Made by a program: the position numbers and the translations under genes. The notes under the pieces were generated by a model that saw only the letters and a program-made list of their open reading frames with translations, searched no databases and was not told the origin of the DNA. From assembly GCA_008330645.1 (NCBI GenBank), contig VLTN01000090.1:1-64000 (forward strand): 64,000 bases of DNA, read 5' to 3'. Source of the stretch: Cafeteria roenbergensis (lineage: Eukaryota; Sar; Bigyra; Bicosoecida; Cafeteriaceae). This document shows positions 39,368-48,115 of this stretch, piece by piece (position 1 is the first letter of the stretch; every line of letters begins with the position of its first letter).

Positions 39368-42300
39368 TCACGAGCTCCCGCCCAGCCCATCGTCGGCCCG
39401 CTTGCTGTTCCGCAGCCAGCCCTCACCCAACCAGCCCGCCACGCCCTCCTCCAGCGCCGCACGCGCCTCCTCGCCGCGCACCGCCTCACCGAACCCCGCC
39501 AGCAGCCGCCCCCCCAGCCGCTTTGGCGCGCCGTAGCTCTGCATGGCGACGGCGAAGCTTCCCAGCTGTCCCGCCAGCGCTGCCTCCTCCTGCGCCTTGA
39601 CGCCACGCCGCTCAGCATCACTCATCCTTGCCCAGCTTCGGCCAGCCTGCTCCCCGACCCCGCCGCCGTCGGCCACCCTGCGTAGCGCCGCGGCCGTAGA
39701 CTCCACCAGCGCCGCCTCCCAGAACGGCGGGCTCTGCCAGGCGCTGTGCTCCAGCATCAGCGATGCCATCCACGTTCGAGCGCGACGGCCACCACCGAAG
39801 GGCTCTGCCGGGCCAGCGGCCCCGGAAGCCTCTGGCGCTGCCGACCAGAACGTCAGCCCCGCGAGCACGATTTGATCAGCGTGCTCCAGCACGCCGGCAG
39901 AGCCGCTGCAGTCGGCAGGGGCCGGCCGGGCGAGCGGGGCGTGCTCCGTGCGGCCTCCGACGGCGCTGGCGGCGCTGGCGTCGGCAGCCGCTGTTGCCGA
40001 GCTGTCCGCGGAACGGTCCAACTCCGAACCCCCACCTCCAGCAGCGCCTTGGGCGTCCGTTTCCGAGGCGCTTGCTCTGAAAGCTGCTGGCGCAGCGGCG
40101 GAGCCGGCGGCCGCGTCTCTGCCCGCGCCGAGCGCGTCCAGCAGCCCCAGACACAGGGCGGCGATCCAGCGGAGGCCCTCGGCGCTGACGCAGCGCGCGC
40201 CGGCACCGCGCTGTGCGTTCAGCGCCTCGATCAGTGCGGCTCTGCCGGAAGGGCTCTGCAAGCGCCGCTCCGCCCATTCCACGGGAAGCGACAGCTGCGC
40301 GAGGTCACCGCCGGTCCGGGCAGCGTCGTCAGCGTCGCCGTCGGCGGTCGGCGAGGCGGCTGAGGGGTCTGGCAGGGCCGTCACGCCGAGGCGGCGCGCC
40401 CAGGCAGCCACGCCCCTGCAGGCCGCGGCAGCAGCTGCTGCTGATGCTGGTGGCGTGATGGGCGCGGCAGTGGCGCCGCTGCCACCTGGGGCGTGACCGA
40501 TGGCCGCGGTGGCGGCGCCCGCAGCTAGGCCAGGGTGGGCCGCAGGCCGAGTGGCGGTCGCGCCCCCGTCAGGCGCCGGGCCAGCCGGCGCCTGAATGCC
40601 GGCCTCGGCGGGCGGCTCTGCACTAGGGCTGTCAGGTGGGGGTTGCTGTGCCTCTGAGGGCGACGACGGCCGCTCAGGCGATGCCGCAGCGTCGGAGTCT
40701 CGCGGCCGAGCGACCCCCCACTCCAAGGCACGGGCAGTCAGCGCCGACGGCTTGGCAAAGGCCGGTGCCATGACGATCGCCCACTGATGCGCCTCACCGG
40801 GCGACTCAGAGTCTAGCATGCCAGCCACCGCCTCGCCCCAGCCCCCTTCCTCGTCGTCGCCCCAGTACAGCCCGGCGAACACTCCAGCGGCCTTGAGAGA
40901 CGCCTTGTCGCCCGCCGACCCGCCGCCCGCAGGGCCGCTGTCGCCAAAGCCTCCGCGACCACTGCCGCCGCCACTGCCGCCGCCCCAGACGTTGTGCGCT
41001 GCCACTGCCACCGCCGAATCACCCGTCGGCAGGGCCGGCGGCGCAGCCACGCCAGCCCACCGGCCGGATCCGCTGGAGCGAAGTGTCCCAGCAGAGCCAT
41101 GGGGCGAGTACAGACCGCCATGGCCGGCCACGGGGCCGGCCACCAGCCCGTCACCGCCGCGTCGCCGGCCAATCAACGCAGGAACAATGTCCATCAGCAC
41201 GACTGCGGCTGACGCTGCGGTGCTCACCAGCGACCCCGGCACCGACTCGGCCTCCGAGCCAGCACCCCCACGCCTGCTGTCTGTCACTCCGGACGAACGA
41301 TTGGCCGAGCGGTGCGAGCCAGCCGCCTGCGGGCTCGATGCCGTGTCCTGGGCAGGTGATTCGCGCGGCGAAGCGGCTTGCAGAACCGGTTGCGACAGCG
41401 ATCCAGGCCCGCCAGCGCGGCTGCTTACGGAACGCCTTGCGCCACCCGCGTCCCCGCAGGCAGAGCCGCCGTCGACAGCGTGGGCGCCGCAGCCGCCGCC
41501 GGCGTGATCCCGGCCAGGGCTGCTGGCGCCGCGACCGCCGCTGTGCGCACGCCCGCCCTCCCCGGGGCCGCCTCCGGCGGCTGCGCCGATGACGAAGTGA
41601 GCGCACGCACCCCGCATGGCGGCGGGGTCCCCGGGCAGAGAGATGCCGTGCATGGAGCAGTCGTCGGCGCCGCTCAGCTGGGAGCGGTCGACGTCCTCGC
41701 CGACGTCGGCGCCATTGCTGCCGGAGGAGCGGCCGCTGCCGCGACGGCCGCCACCGCCGCCAGCGCCAGCGTCTGATCCTTCCGCCCCTGCCCCGGAACC
41801 AGCCGGGGCGGCCAGCCGGCTGCCGCTCGCGCTCGGAGGGGCCTTCGTCCGCATCACCCTGAGCGACGCTGCGTCCACTGCGAGGCTTGCGGCGAGCGCC
41901 GTCACCGCGTCGCTCAGAGAGAGCAGCGCCCTGGCCTCCGCATGCAGAGCCGCTGTGCTGCAGCCGTCGGGCCACCCTCCCGGCACCTCGTGGTCGATCC
42001 TTCCGAATTCCGGCTCTTGCTCGATGTGGGTCGTCCCTCGCGATGCTCTGTCGCCACTGTCCACTTCGTCTAGCCGGCCGCCGGTGTGTTGGCCACGGCT
42101 GGCCAGCAGGAGCGACTCAACCGCCGACGTCGCTCGCACGAGGAGCGCGTCGGCTCTGCCGCGCGACGAAACCATCCCGGCTGGCTTCGGCGTCCTTCCG
42201 TCAGCAGCAGCATCAGCAGCAGCATAGGCAGCAGCGACGGGGGAAGGGGCTGCGGGGGCTGCCGGGGCTGCGGCGGCGCGGGCATCGTCTGGAGCCTTGG

Positions 42301-42838
42301 CCCCGGGGTGCGCGTTGGACCGGCCGAGGGCGCTGAGGGCGCGAGCACCGACTGCACCGAGAGACGCAAGCTGCGCGTTGACCTCGTCGTGGTATTGGGC
42401 GGGAACTTCGACGGCCGAGGCGGCGCTGCGACGGTCCAGCGCGTCGAGCAGGGCGAGCGCCGCGCCGCTCCACTGGGACGGGAGGGCTTCGTCTTCGGCC
42501 TCGCACACGATGGACCCGTGCCCAGTGTGTCGTGCCAACGACGGCTGCGGCAGCTGAGGGGGCGCCTCCTCCGTGAGGCCGCGAAGGAATGCCAGCATCG
42601 CGACAGCGAGTTGCCGCGCGGCTGCAAGTGTGTTGGGCGAGCTCGACTGAGGTTCCCGTCGGCAAGCAAGCGCGGTCTGCCGTGTATGCGAGCGCGACCT
42701 GGTTGCCTCGGGAGCACGGAGGCGAGGGGTTGTCCCTGCGGCGGCAGCGCACGTGCGGCTCGCAGCTTTGGCGGCACTTGTTGTCTGGCGGCTCTGCTGC
42801 ACTGACGCTATTGGCACGCGCTCCAGACTGCGCCGCAC
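39368..42838 (-). CDS. Large Ala/Gly-rich protein with DENN/MADD-like tail
   Basis: An open frame of 1156 residues. The first ATG (42838) lies only 27 bases from the start of the divergent frame, so a later start such as 42598 (MLAFLRGLTEEAPPQLPQPS) may be the real one. Most of the middle is low-complexity Ala/Gly/Ser/Pro. More ordered parts are LARHTGHGSIVCEAEDEALP near the start and the last 170 residues. There, RTWMASLMLEHSAWQSPPFW, EAALVESTAAALRRV, AQEEAALAGQLGSFAVAMQS and RLLAGFGEA resemble in order the carboxy-terminal region of MADD/DENN-type Rab exchange factors ('FWxDAFLDAV...LLATLLHNLISYML'). That resemblance is by eye and weak. No DENN module proper is visible. Role unknown. Confidence 0.45.
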   Translation of the reverse strand: MRRSLERVPIASVQQSRQTTSAAKAASRTCAAAAGTTPRLRAPEATRSRSHTRQTALACRREPQSSSPNTLAAARQLAVAMLAFLRGLTEEAPPQLPQPSLARHTGHGSIVCEAEDEALPSQWSGAALALLDALDRRSAASAVEVPAQYHDEVNAQLASLGAVGARALSALGRSNAHPGAKAPDDARAAAAPAAPAAPSPVAAAYAAADAAADGRTPKPAGMVSSRGRADALLVRATSAVESLLLASRGQHTGGRLDEVDSGDRASRGTTHIEQEPEFGRIDHEVPGGWPDGCSTAALHAEARALLSLSDAVTALAASLAVDAASLRVMRTKAPPSASGSRLAAPAGSGAGAEGSDAGAGGGGGRRGSGRSSGSNGADVGEDVDRSQLSGADDCSMHGISLPGDPAAMRGACAHFVIGAAAGGGPGEGGRAHSGGRGASSPGRDHAGGGCGAHAVDGGSACGDAGGARRSVSSRAGGPGSLSQPVLQAASPRESPAQDTASSPQAAGSHRSANRSSGVTDSRRGGAGSEAESVPGSLVSTAASAAVVLMDIVPALIGRRRGGDGLVAGPVAGHGGLYSPHGSAGTLRSSGSGRWAGVAAPPALPTGDSAVAVAAHNVWGGGSGGGSGRGGFGDSGPAGGGSAGDKASLKAAGVFAGLYWGDDEEGGWGEAVAGMLDSESPGEAHQWAIVMAPAFAKPSALTARALEWGVARPRDSDAAASPERPSSPSEAQQPPPDSPSAEPPAEAGIQAPAGPAPDGGATATRPAAHPGLAAGAATAAIGHAPGGSGATAAPITPPASAAAAAAACRGVAAWARRLGVTALPDPSAASPTADGDADDAARTGGDLAQLSLPVEWAERRLQSPSGRAALIEALNAQRGAGARCVSAEGLRWIAALCLGLLDALGAGRDAAAGSAAAPAAFRASASETDAQGAAGGGGSELDRSADSSATAAADASAASAVGGRTEHAPLARPAPADCSGSAGVLEHADQIVLAGLTFWSAAPEASGAAGPAEPFGGGRRARTWMASLMLEHSAWQSPPFWEAALVESTAAALRRVADGGGVGEQAGRSWARMSDAERRGVKAQEEAALAGQLGSFAVAMQSYGAPKRLGGRLLAGFGEAVRGEEARAALEEGVAGWLGEGWLRNSKRADDGLGGSS

Positions 42839-42865
42839 GGCGCGCCCCAGGCCCCCGCAAGGCGG

Positions 42866-45541
42866 GTGGTGCTACGGGACGGCCGCTGGGACTGCCGGGG
42901 CATGGTGCCTTCCCGCCTGCCGGCCGGACCTGGCCCTGCTCCCTCGGCCCTTGTTCGCAAGCAGCTGAGTCGCACCTCCGGTGCCGCAAGTGGAGCCCCG
43001 CAGACTGCATGGTGCTTTGATCCCAGTGCATTGCGGAAGTGTGCGTCCCGGTCAGCCGCTGGGCGCCTGAATGTTTGCGTGGAGAGCCGCGACGGGGCGC
43101 ACTCCGCGCAGCACTCGCCCGCGACGGCGCCGGTCTCTGCCCCCTCCTGGGCGCCACCAGCACTGCCTCCGCCCGCGAGTGCAGGAAACGCGCCAAAGGC
43201 GCCAACGGGAGCAGCGCGTGGGGAGTGCTGCGGCCTGGCGTCCGGCACAGCCGCTGCGGGGGCATGCAGGCCCCGTGGCTCGGCAGCTGGCGGCGCCGGT
43301 GCTGGTGCGGCCTCCGTGTCGGCTGCAGCTGCAACCCGCCCTGTGGCACGAGCAACGCCTGCTCCAGCCGGCAACGGGGCTGCCCCCACGCGCGGGCGCA
43401 GTGAGATGACGGGGGCGTTCCGCGTGCCGGCTTCGGTCGACAGGTGGGTCACGATCGTCTTGAAGCGGGCAACTGCCCGACGGCTGTCGGAGGTGCTGCC
43501 GAGGTGGCCGAGAACCACCGAGGTCCTGGCCATGTTGTCGTCTGACCCGGATGAAGTTGCGGCCCGTGCAACAGTAAGCTGTGACACTGGCCTGGGTTGT
43601 GCAGCTGCGGGTGATGACTCTGCTCAGAATTCGGGCTCCAGCTCGCGCCCCGCCTCTTCTTCGGCGTCCAAGCCCGGCCCTCAGAGGAGGCGACCTCGCC
43701 CCAAGGCCGCTGGCAAGCCGTCGAAGCGAAGGCACCGCCCCGCGCCAGGCCCTGCAGGCGCCGAACCCGCAAGCGCAGGCGAATCGGCGTCTACCCTCGG
43801 AGCGGCGTTTGGGATGAGCGACGCTGAGGTCGCGCCGTCCCTCGAAGCCCTCTCCTACCCGCTCACGGCGGCGGCAGCCGCAGCCAGGCTGCGGCGGGAG
43901 GGCGTCGCTCACAGCTGCCTCGTGGCTGCCATGCACCGAGACGCGTCGCGCGGGCGAGCGGCCCTGGCCAGGTGCTGGCCAGGAAACGACGATGGCGCCG
44001 AGGTTCGGATCCTGGTCGCAGGGGCGTCGCGCCTGGCAGAGCAGCGCATCTACGAGTCGACGTCCGCGGGAAGGGTGCTCGCGGCAGCCTTCCCTGCGGC
44101 GGCAAGGGTGCTTGTCCTGCTGGTGGGGCGGGAGGTCGACCCCGCAGGCAACTACGATCCTGCCAGCGTCGCCAGTGCCGGCGCTCCGGGTGGCGTGCTG
44201 AGGCACGGCCTGCTCTGGCGGCCAGCGGGGTGGCGGGCCAGCGGGCTCGGGCCTGCCTACTGGAAGGAGCTTCACAGCGGTGCGGTTCCCGTCAGCGTGT
44301 CGGTGGTGCGGTCGTCTGTGGAGGAGGCGCTAGCGTCACCGGAGGGATCCGGCCTTGGATCCTTCCTCAACGGCCCGGGCGGCCCAGGCAAAGATGGGGC
44401 GCCCTCGCCAGCGGCGCCCTCGCCAGCGGCGCCCTCGCCAGCGGCGCCCTCACCAGCGGCGCCCTCGCCAGCGCCAGAGGCACAGACGGCAGAGCCGGTG
44501 GTGAGGCTCGGGGTGTGCCACCACGCGGGCTTTGGCAACAGGTGGGAGGGCGTGCGCCGCGGATGGGGGGCGGGTCTGCTGGCTCTGCTCAGCTGGGGCC
44601 ACCCCGTCGTCTTCAGCTGCGCCAACGGCCCGGAAGCGCGTCGCGGCGAGCTGCCCCTGATGATCGACACTCTACGGGCGCGTGTGCTGGGTGGTGGGCT
44701 CTGCAGGTCGTGCGGAGTGTATTCCGTCATCGGAAGCGCCGATGCAGAGATGAGGCGACTTGGCCTCACACGGCGGCAGGACATTGTGGCGGCGTCGCTC
44801 GACAGCTCTTCGGCCAATTATTTTGCCTACGCTGTCCAAGGGTTCCGCCCGCCTCCAGGGTCGGCAGCAGCAGCAGCGCCCGGCATGCCAGCGCCGCTCG
44901 CAGAGTCCCCGGCGTCGGCAGCCTCCACGGCTTCTGTTTCATCGATCGCAGCGTCTCCCGGCCCCGCCCCGACAGAGGGCACCGCCGCTGATTCGACCGC
45001 TGCTGTGGCTGCCTGGGACGCGGCGGACGCCTGGCTGCGTGGGCAGGCCGGGCGTGTGGCGCTGCGCGAGGGCCTTGGCTGGCTCTGCAACACCACAAAC
45101 GAAGTGGCGCTGCCGTTCGAAGTTGGCCCAACGGCGCTTTCCTTCCCCGCAGCAGCGGGAAAATCGGCGTTTCTTTCTGCCGTCGGGGAGCAGAGCCCTG
45201 CGCGCGGGTTGCTTGTGTGCGAGGGTCTTCTGGCTGTCATCGATCGATCAACCTGGGAGGCTGTTCTGCAGAGCAAGCTCTGCAGCAGTCTCGCGGCTCT
45301 GCAGGTATTGAGCGACGTCGACACAGCGCGGGGGTGGCTGGCTGAGCAGGCGGCCGGATCGTCCGGACGCAGCGACGCTGCCGCCGCACGCGCCGGGGCC
45401 GTGCCGGCTTGGAGCGACGCGAGCTCGCTGACGGCGTGTGCGCGAGTGGCGCTGGTAGAGGCTGTGAAGGCTCCCGGGCCGCGGCTGGCAGGGGTGCTCC
45501 GGGCGCTGGCGGCGCACGAAACTGCCGAGGGCCTGCGCTGA
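42866..45541 (+). CDS. Protein with MSS51-like carboxy-terminal domain
   Basis: An open frame of up to 891 residues; the real start may be 43406 (MTGAFRVPASVDRWVTIVLK). After a basic Pro/Ala linker, a folded region begins about residue 305 and includes ALSYPLTAAAAAARLRREGV, then VRILVAGASRLAEQRI and VLVLLVGREVDP. It continues with LGVCHHAGFGNRWEGVRRGW, LLALLSWGHPVVFSCANGPE and ARRGELPLMIDTLRARVLGG. This order, a strand with (V/I)xGA, a second with L(V/I)GxE, an 'HxGF...W...L..L...GxPVxFS' block and an acidic-helix ending, matches the carboxy-terminal domain of MSS51/ZMYND proteins. No MYND zinc finger is seen in front. MSS51 itself is a mitochondrial translational activator in yeast; whether this protein shares that job is unknown. 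A PSPAA repeat splits the domain. Confidence 0.55.
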   Translation: MVLRDGRWDCRGMVPSRLPAGPGPAPSALVRKQLSRTSGAASGAPQTAWCFDPSALRKCASRSAAGRLNVCVESRDGAHSAQHSPATAPVSAPSWAPPALPPPASAGNAPKAPTGAARGECCGLASGTAAAGACRPRGSAAGGAGAGAASVSAAAATRPVARATPAPAGNGAAPTRGRSEMTGAFRVPASVDRWVTIVLKRATARRLSEVLPRWPRTTEVLAMLSSDPDEVAARATVSCDTGLGCAAAGDDSAQNSGSSSRPASSSASKPGPQRRRPRPKAAGKPSKRRHRPAPGPAGAEPASAGESASTLGAAFGMSDAEVAPSLEALSYPLTAAAAAARLRREGVAHSCLVAAMHRDASRGRAALARCWPGNDDGAEVRILVAGASRLAEQRIYESTSAGRVLAAAFPAAARVLVLLVGREVDPAGNYDPASVASAGAPGGVLRHGLLWRPAGWRASGLGPAYWKELHSGAVPVSVSVVRSSVEEALASPEGSGLGSFLNGPGGPGKDGAPSPAAPSPAAPSPAAPSPAAPSPAPEAQTAEPVVRLGVCHHAGFGNRWEGVRRGWGAGLLALLSWGHPVVFSCANGPEARRGELPLMIDTLRARVLGGGLCRSCGVYSVIGSADAEMRRLGLTRRQDIVAASLDSSSANYFAYAVQGFRPPPGSAAAAAPGMPAPLAESPASAASTASVSSIAASPGPAPTEGTAADSTAAVAAWDAADAWLRGQAGRVALREGLGWLCNTTNEVALPFEVGPTALSFPAAAGKSAFLSAVGEQSPARGLLVCEGLLAVIDRSTWEAVLQSKLCSSLAALQVLSDVDTARGWLAEQAAGSSGRSDAAAARAGAVPAWSDASSLTACARVALVEAVKAPGPRLAGVLRALAAHETAEGLR
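44400..44474 (+). repeat. 15-bp tandem repeat coding PSPAA
   Basis: Five copies of gccctcgccagcggc (one base varied in copy four and an altered end) code (PSPAA)n inside the MSS51-like protein. The unit is in frame, so changes in copy number would keep the frame open. Confidence 0.9.
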
Positions 45542-46008
45542 CGCCGACGATCCTCCAGCGCCGCGGGTCGTTGCTCCGCGGATCCCGCCGCGCTCGCGTT
45601 GCGCGGTTGCCCAGGTCTGTGGCGGGGCCCGCCTCGCTGGCGGCGCAGTGGGCGCGAACGCACCGCTAGCCGGTGGAGCTGCTATCCGGCGCGCGTGCCA
45701 CCATTGGCTCTGCCAGGCTTAGGCTTGGGGGTCTGAGATTGCGGCGTGTGTGAGGATTTGCATGCCCCGGCAGTGCAGCGAAGCCAACACGGCCGCGCCA
45801 GGCGGCTGCCTCACTGGCCCACACTGGAAATCGATCAGTGACGCAGGCAGAAGGACAGGCCAACAGGCATGCACGCAGGCACTCGCGCAGGAAGGCACTC
45901 GCGCAGGAAGGCATACAGAGCCGCTGATGTCGCGGCTTGGGGAGCGCACGCGGCGAAGAGGCGGGCGGGTCTAATTGCAGCCAGCGGCGTGGGGGGGTCG
46001 CCTGCCGG
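45542..46008. other. Convergent intergenic region
   Basis: 467 bp between two facing 3' ends. It contains a short direct duplication, two copies of ggcactcgcgcaggaa, at about 45877-45911. No gene recognised. Confidence 0.55.
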
Positions 46009-47751
46009 CTAGATCGTGGCGGACCGCGCCTCGAGCTTGCACACCTCCTTCTCCAGGGATACCAGGGCCACGTCGAGCCTGGCCATGCGGATGCGGCGTT
46101 GCCGCTCCGCCTCCGCAGCCGCTCGCTCTCTGGCGGCGGCTTCGGCCCGTTCGGCGAGCGCGGCGCCGGCCTCGGGAGACGCTTGGCTGCTGAGAAGCTG
46201 CGCGGCGGTTAGGCCGGCCTGCGGGAGGGCGGACGCACCGCGGGAGACCAGCAACGGGCGCGCTGGGGCGCGGCGGGGGCGGCGCGTGGCGGGGATGCGG
46301 CGGGCAGGTGCAAGGCGGCGCTTGGGGCCGCTTGAGAGCACAGGGTGGTGCTGGCGCGCGCGCGCGCTCGGACTCACGTTGGAAACAAAAGCGGCGCCGG
46401 CGCCGAGCTCTACCAGCATCATCGACGTCTCCACATCGCCCTCCGACGCGGCCGCCATGAGGGCAGTCATCCTGTTCTGCGGCGACGGGTTGGGATGGGC
46501 AGCGCGGCGGGCCGAGGCAGCACGTTGGCTTCGGACGCAGCAGCCATGGCTGCTGGGGCTGCGCGGTGCTGGCGGCCGCGAGCGGTGGCGTGACGTGGCG
46601 TGGCGTGGCGTGGCGTGGCGTGGCGTGGCGAGACGTGGCGTGGCGTGGCGTGGCGCAGCGTGTTGGCTGGGACCGTGCCTGCGTCTGGGCGCTGACTCAC
46701 CGATGAGAGGGCGTTGATCTTTGCGCCCCGCTTAACGAGCGCCACTGCCAGGGCCGTGTGGCCCTTCCACGCCGCGAGAATCAGCGGCGTCTGACAGTGC
46801 TGCGGTGCGGCGTTGTTGGAGGAGGGCGGGGTCGGCGGGCTGGCTTGCAGGGCCCGGTAGAGCCGCGAACGCCCCCCGCCCCCGGGTTGTCCCTCCCGCA
46901 CGGGGAGGCACGGGGGCCGGGGCTCGCTGGCAGGGCGTGCGCGGGCGCGCACTGCAGGCGGGCTGGCCGGCCGGCGGCGGGTCTGGGACGGGGCCCGCCA
47001 AGGGCATCGCTCAGCCTCGCGGGGCACTGACAGACGGCGTCGTGCACACCAACGGCACCTGCGCCCACGGGGTAACGGGGCGGGCGACGGCAGCGCGCCA
47101 GCCGCGGCCTCACAACGTCCAGCGTCTCCAGGTTGGCGCCCAGATCGAGCAGGGCCAAGGCCGTGTCCGTGTGACCGGAGAAGCAAGCCACGGACAGTGC
47201 CGTGCGGCCTGCCTGTGCGTGGCCAAAAGACAAGGGCAAATCGGGGACAGTGACCGGCGGCAAGGGTGCTGAGGTTCGCGCCCGCCGGTCGAGCCTGGGA
47301 TTTCGCTGCGCCGATTCCGTCCCTCACACCGCCAGCCTCACGTCGCTCTGGGTCTCCAGGCAGGCACCTTTCCGAACCAGCATGCGGCAGGCCTCGGTGT
47401 GCCCTTTCTCGGCCGCGATGATGAGCAGCGTCTTTCCCTGCGCGGCCAGGAGCAACCAAAGCACTCTCTCGCACTGGATTGGGCGAATGCGAGCGCCAGG
47501 CTGCAGTGGCCGCCCTCGAGCCATCCCCCATCCTGAATTGCTGTTCACAGCAACGGGGGCGCCCCCCAGCCCGCGTGCCCTCCCGTGCGAAAGACCGCGT
47601 CGTGCTGCAATTTCGATCAAAGCGCAGCGTGGGGCCAACTGACCTTGGCGATCGGGGCGTCAATCGCCGTTCCGGCATCGAGGGCGTCAGCAATGCTACT
47701 GACATCCCCGTCCTCCGCAAAGCCCAAGAGCGCTCGCGCACTGTAGGCCAT
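46009..47751 (-). CDS. Second ankyrin-repeat protein with coiled-coil tail
   Basis: Six phase-0 exons: 47644-47751 (36 codons, start MAYSARALLGFAEDGDVSSI), 47342-47437 (32), 47114-47212 (33), 46701-46799 (33), 46378-46476 (33) and 46009-46218 (69 plus stop). Product 236 residues. Exons 2-5 each code one ankyrin repeat: GKTLLIIAAEKGHTEACRML, GRTALSVACFSGHTDTALAL, QTPLILAAWKGHTALAVALV and MTALMAAASEGDVETSMMLV. Exon 1 holds a degenerate first repeat. The last exon has a helical AGLTAAQLLSSQASPEAGAA cap and then a strongly charged coiled coil (RERAAAEAERQRRIRMARLD, VSLEKEVCKLE). Donors are GTGAGG or GTGAGT except exon 1 (GTCAGT). Small ankyrin proteins of this kind bind partner proteins; the partner is unknown. 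It lies 364 bp downstream of midasin on the same strand. Confidence 0.85.
46586..46656. repeat. (ggcgt)n pentamer repeat in ankyrin-gene intron
   Basis: About fourteen near-perfect pentamers (gtggc/ggcgt) lie in the intron between exons 4 and 5 of the second ankyrin gene. The first ankyrin gene's introns carry shorter runs of the same pentamer in the opposite orientation relative to the gene. Confidence 0.85.
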
Positions 47752-48115
47752 GACTACCCGCGGCGCAGCGAGTGCCGAACTGCGCCTGAACGCGCAGCTC
47801 CGAATGTTATGGTCCCGGCAAATATTGCGGTGCCTCTGCAGTCTGCACTGGGGCTGTCCGCGCGAAGCTTGGGTGTTGCCCGCAGCGCGTGCACAGATCG
47901 CCCCTGGCTGCTCCGTTGTGGCTTCGCTCTGATTGCTGCGCTGCAGCCCCGATGCAGGCGCTGCATTGCACGACAAAGCGGACGCTTGCGGTGCCCGAGT
48001 GCTGCGCCGTGCCGCAATCGGTTCGCATTCGAAACTTGCAGTCATCAAACCCTCACACAAAGGCAAGATCGTCCGCCTGGCACCTGCGGCACTGGCTCGC
48101 GAGAGCGGTGGGGTC
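47752..48115. promoter_or_regulatory. Midasin 3' region and ankyrin-gene promoter
   Basis: 364 bp between the midasin stop codon and the start codon of the downstream ankyrin gene on the same strand. Less GC-rich than the surroundings. It must hold the midasin 3' end and the ankyrin promoter. No motif recognised. Confidence 0.4.
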
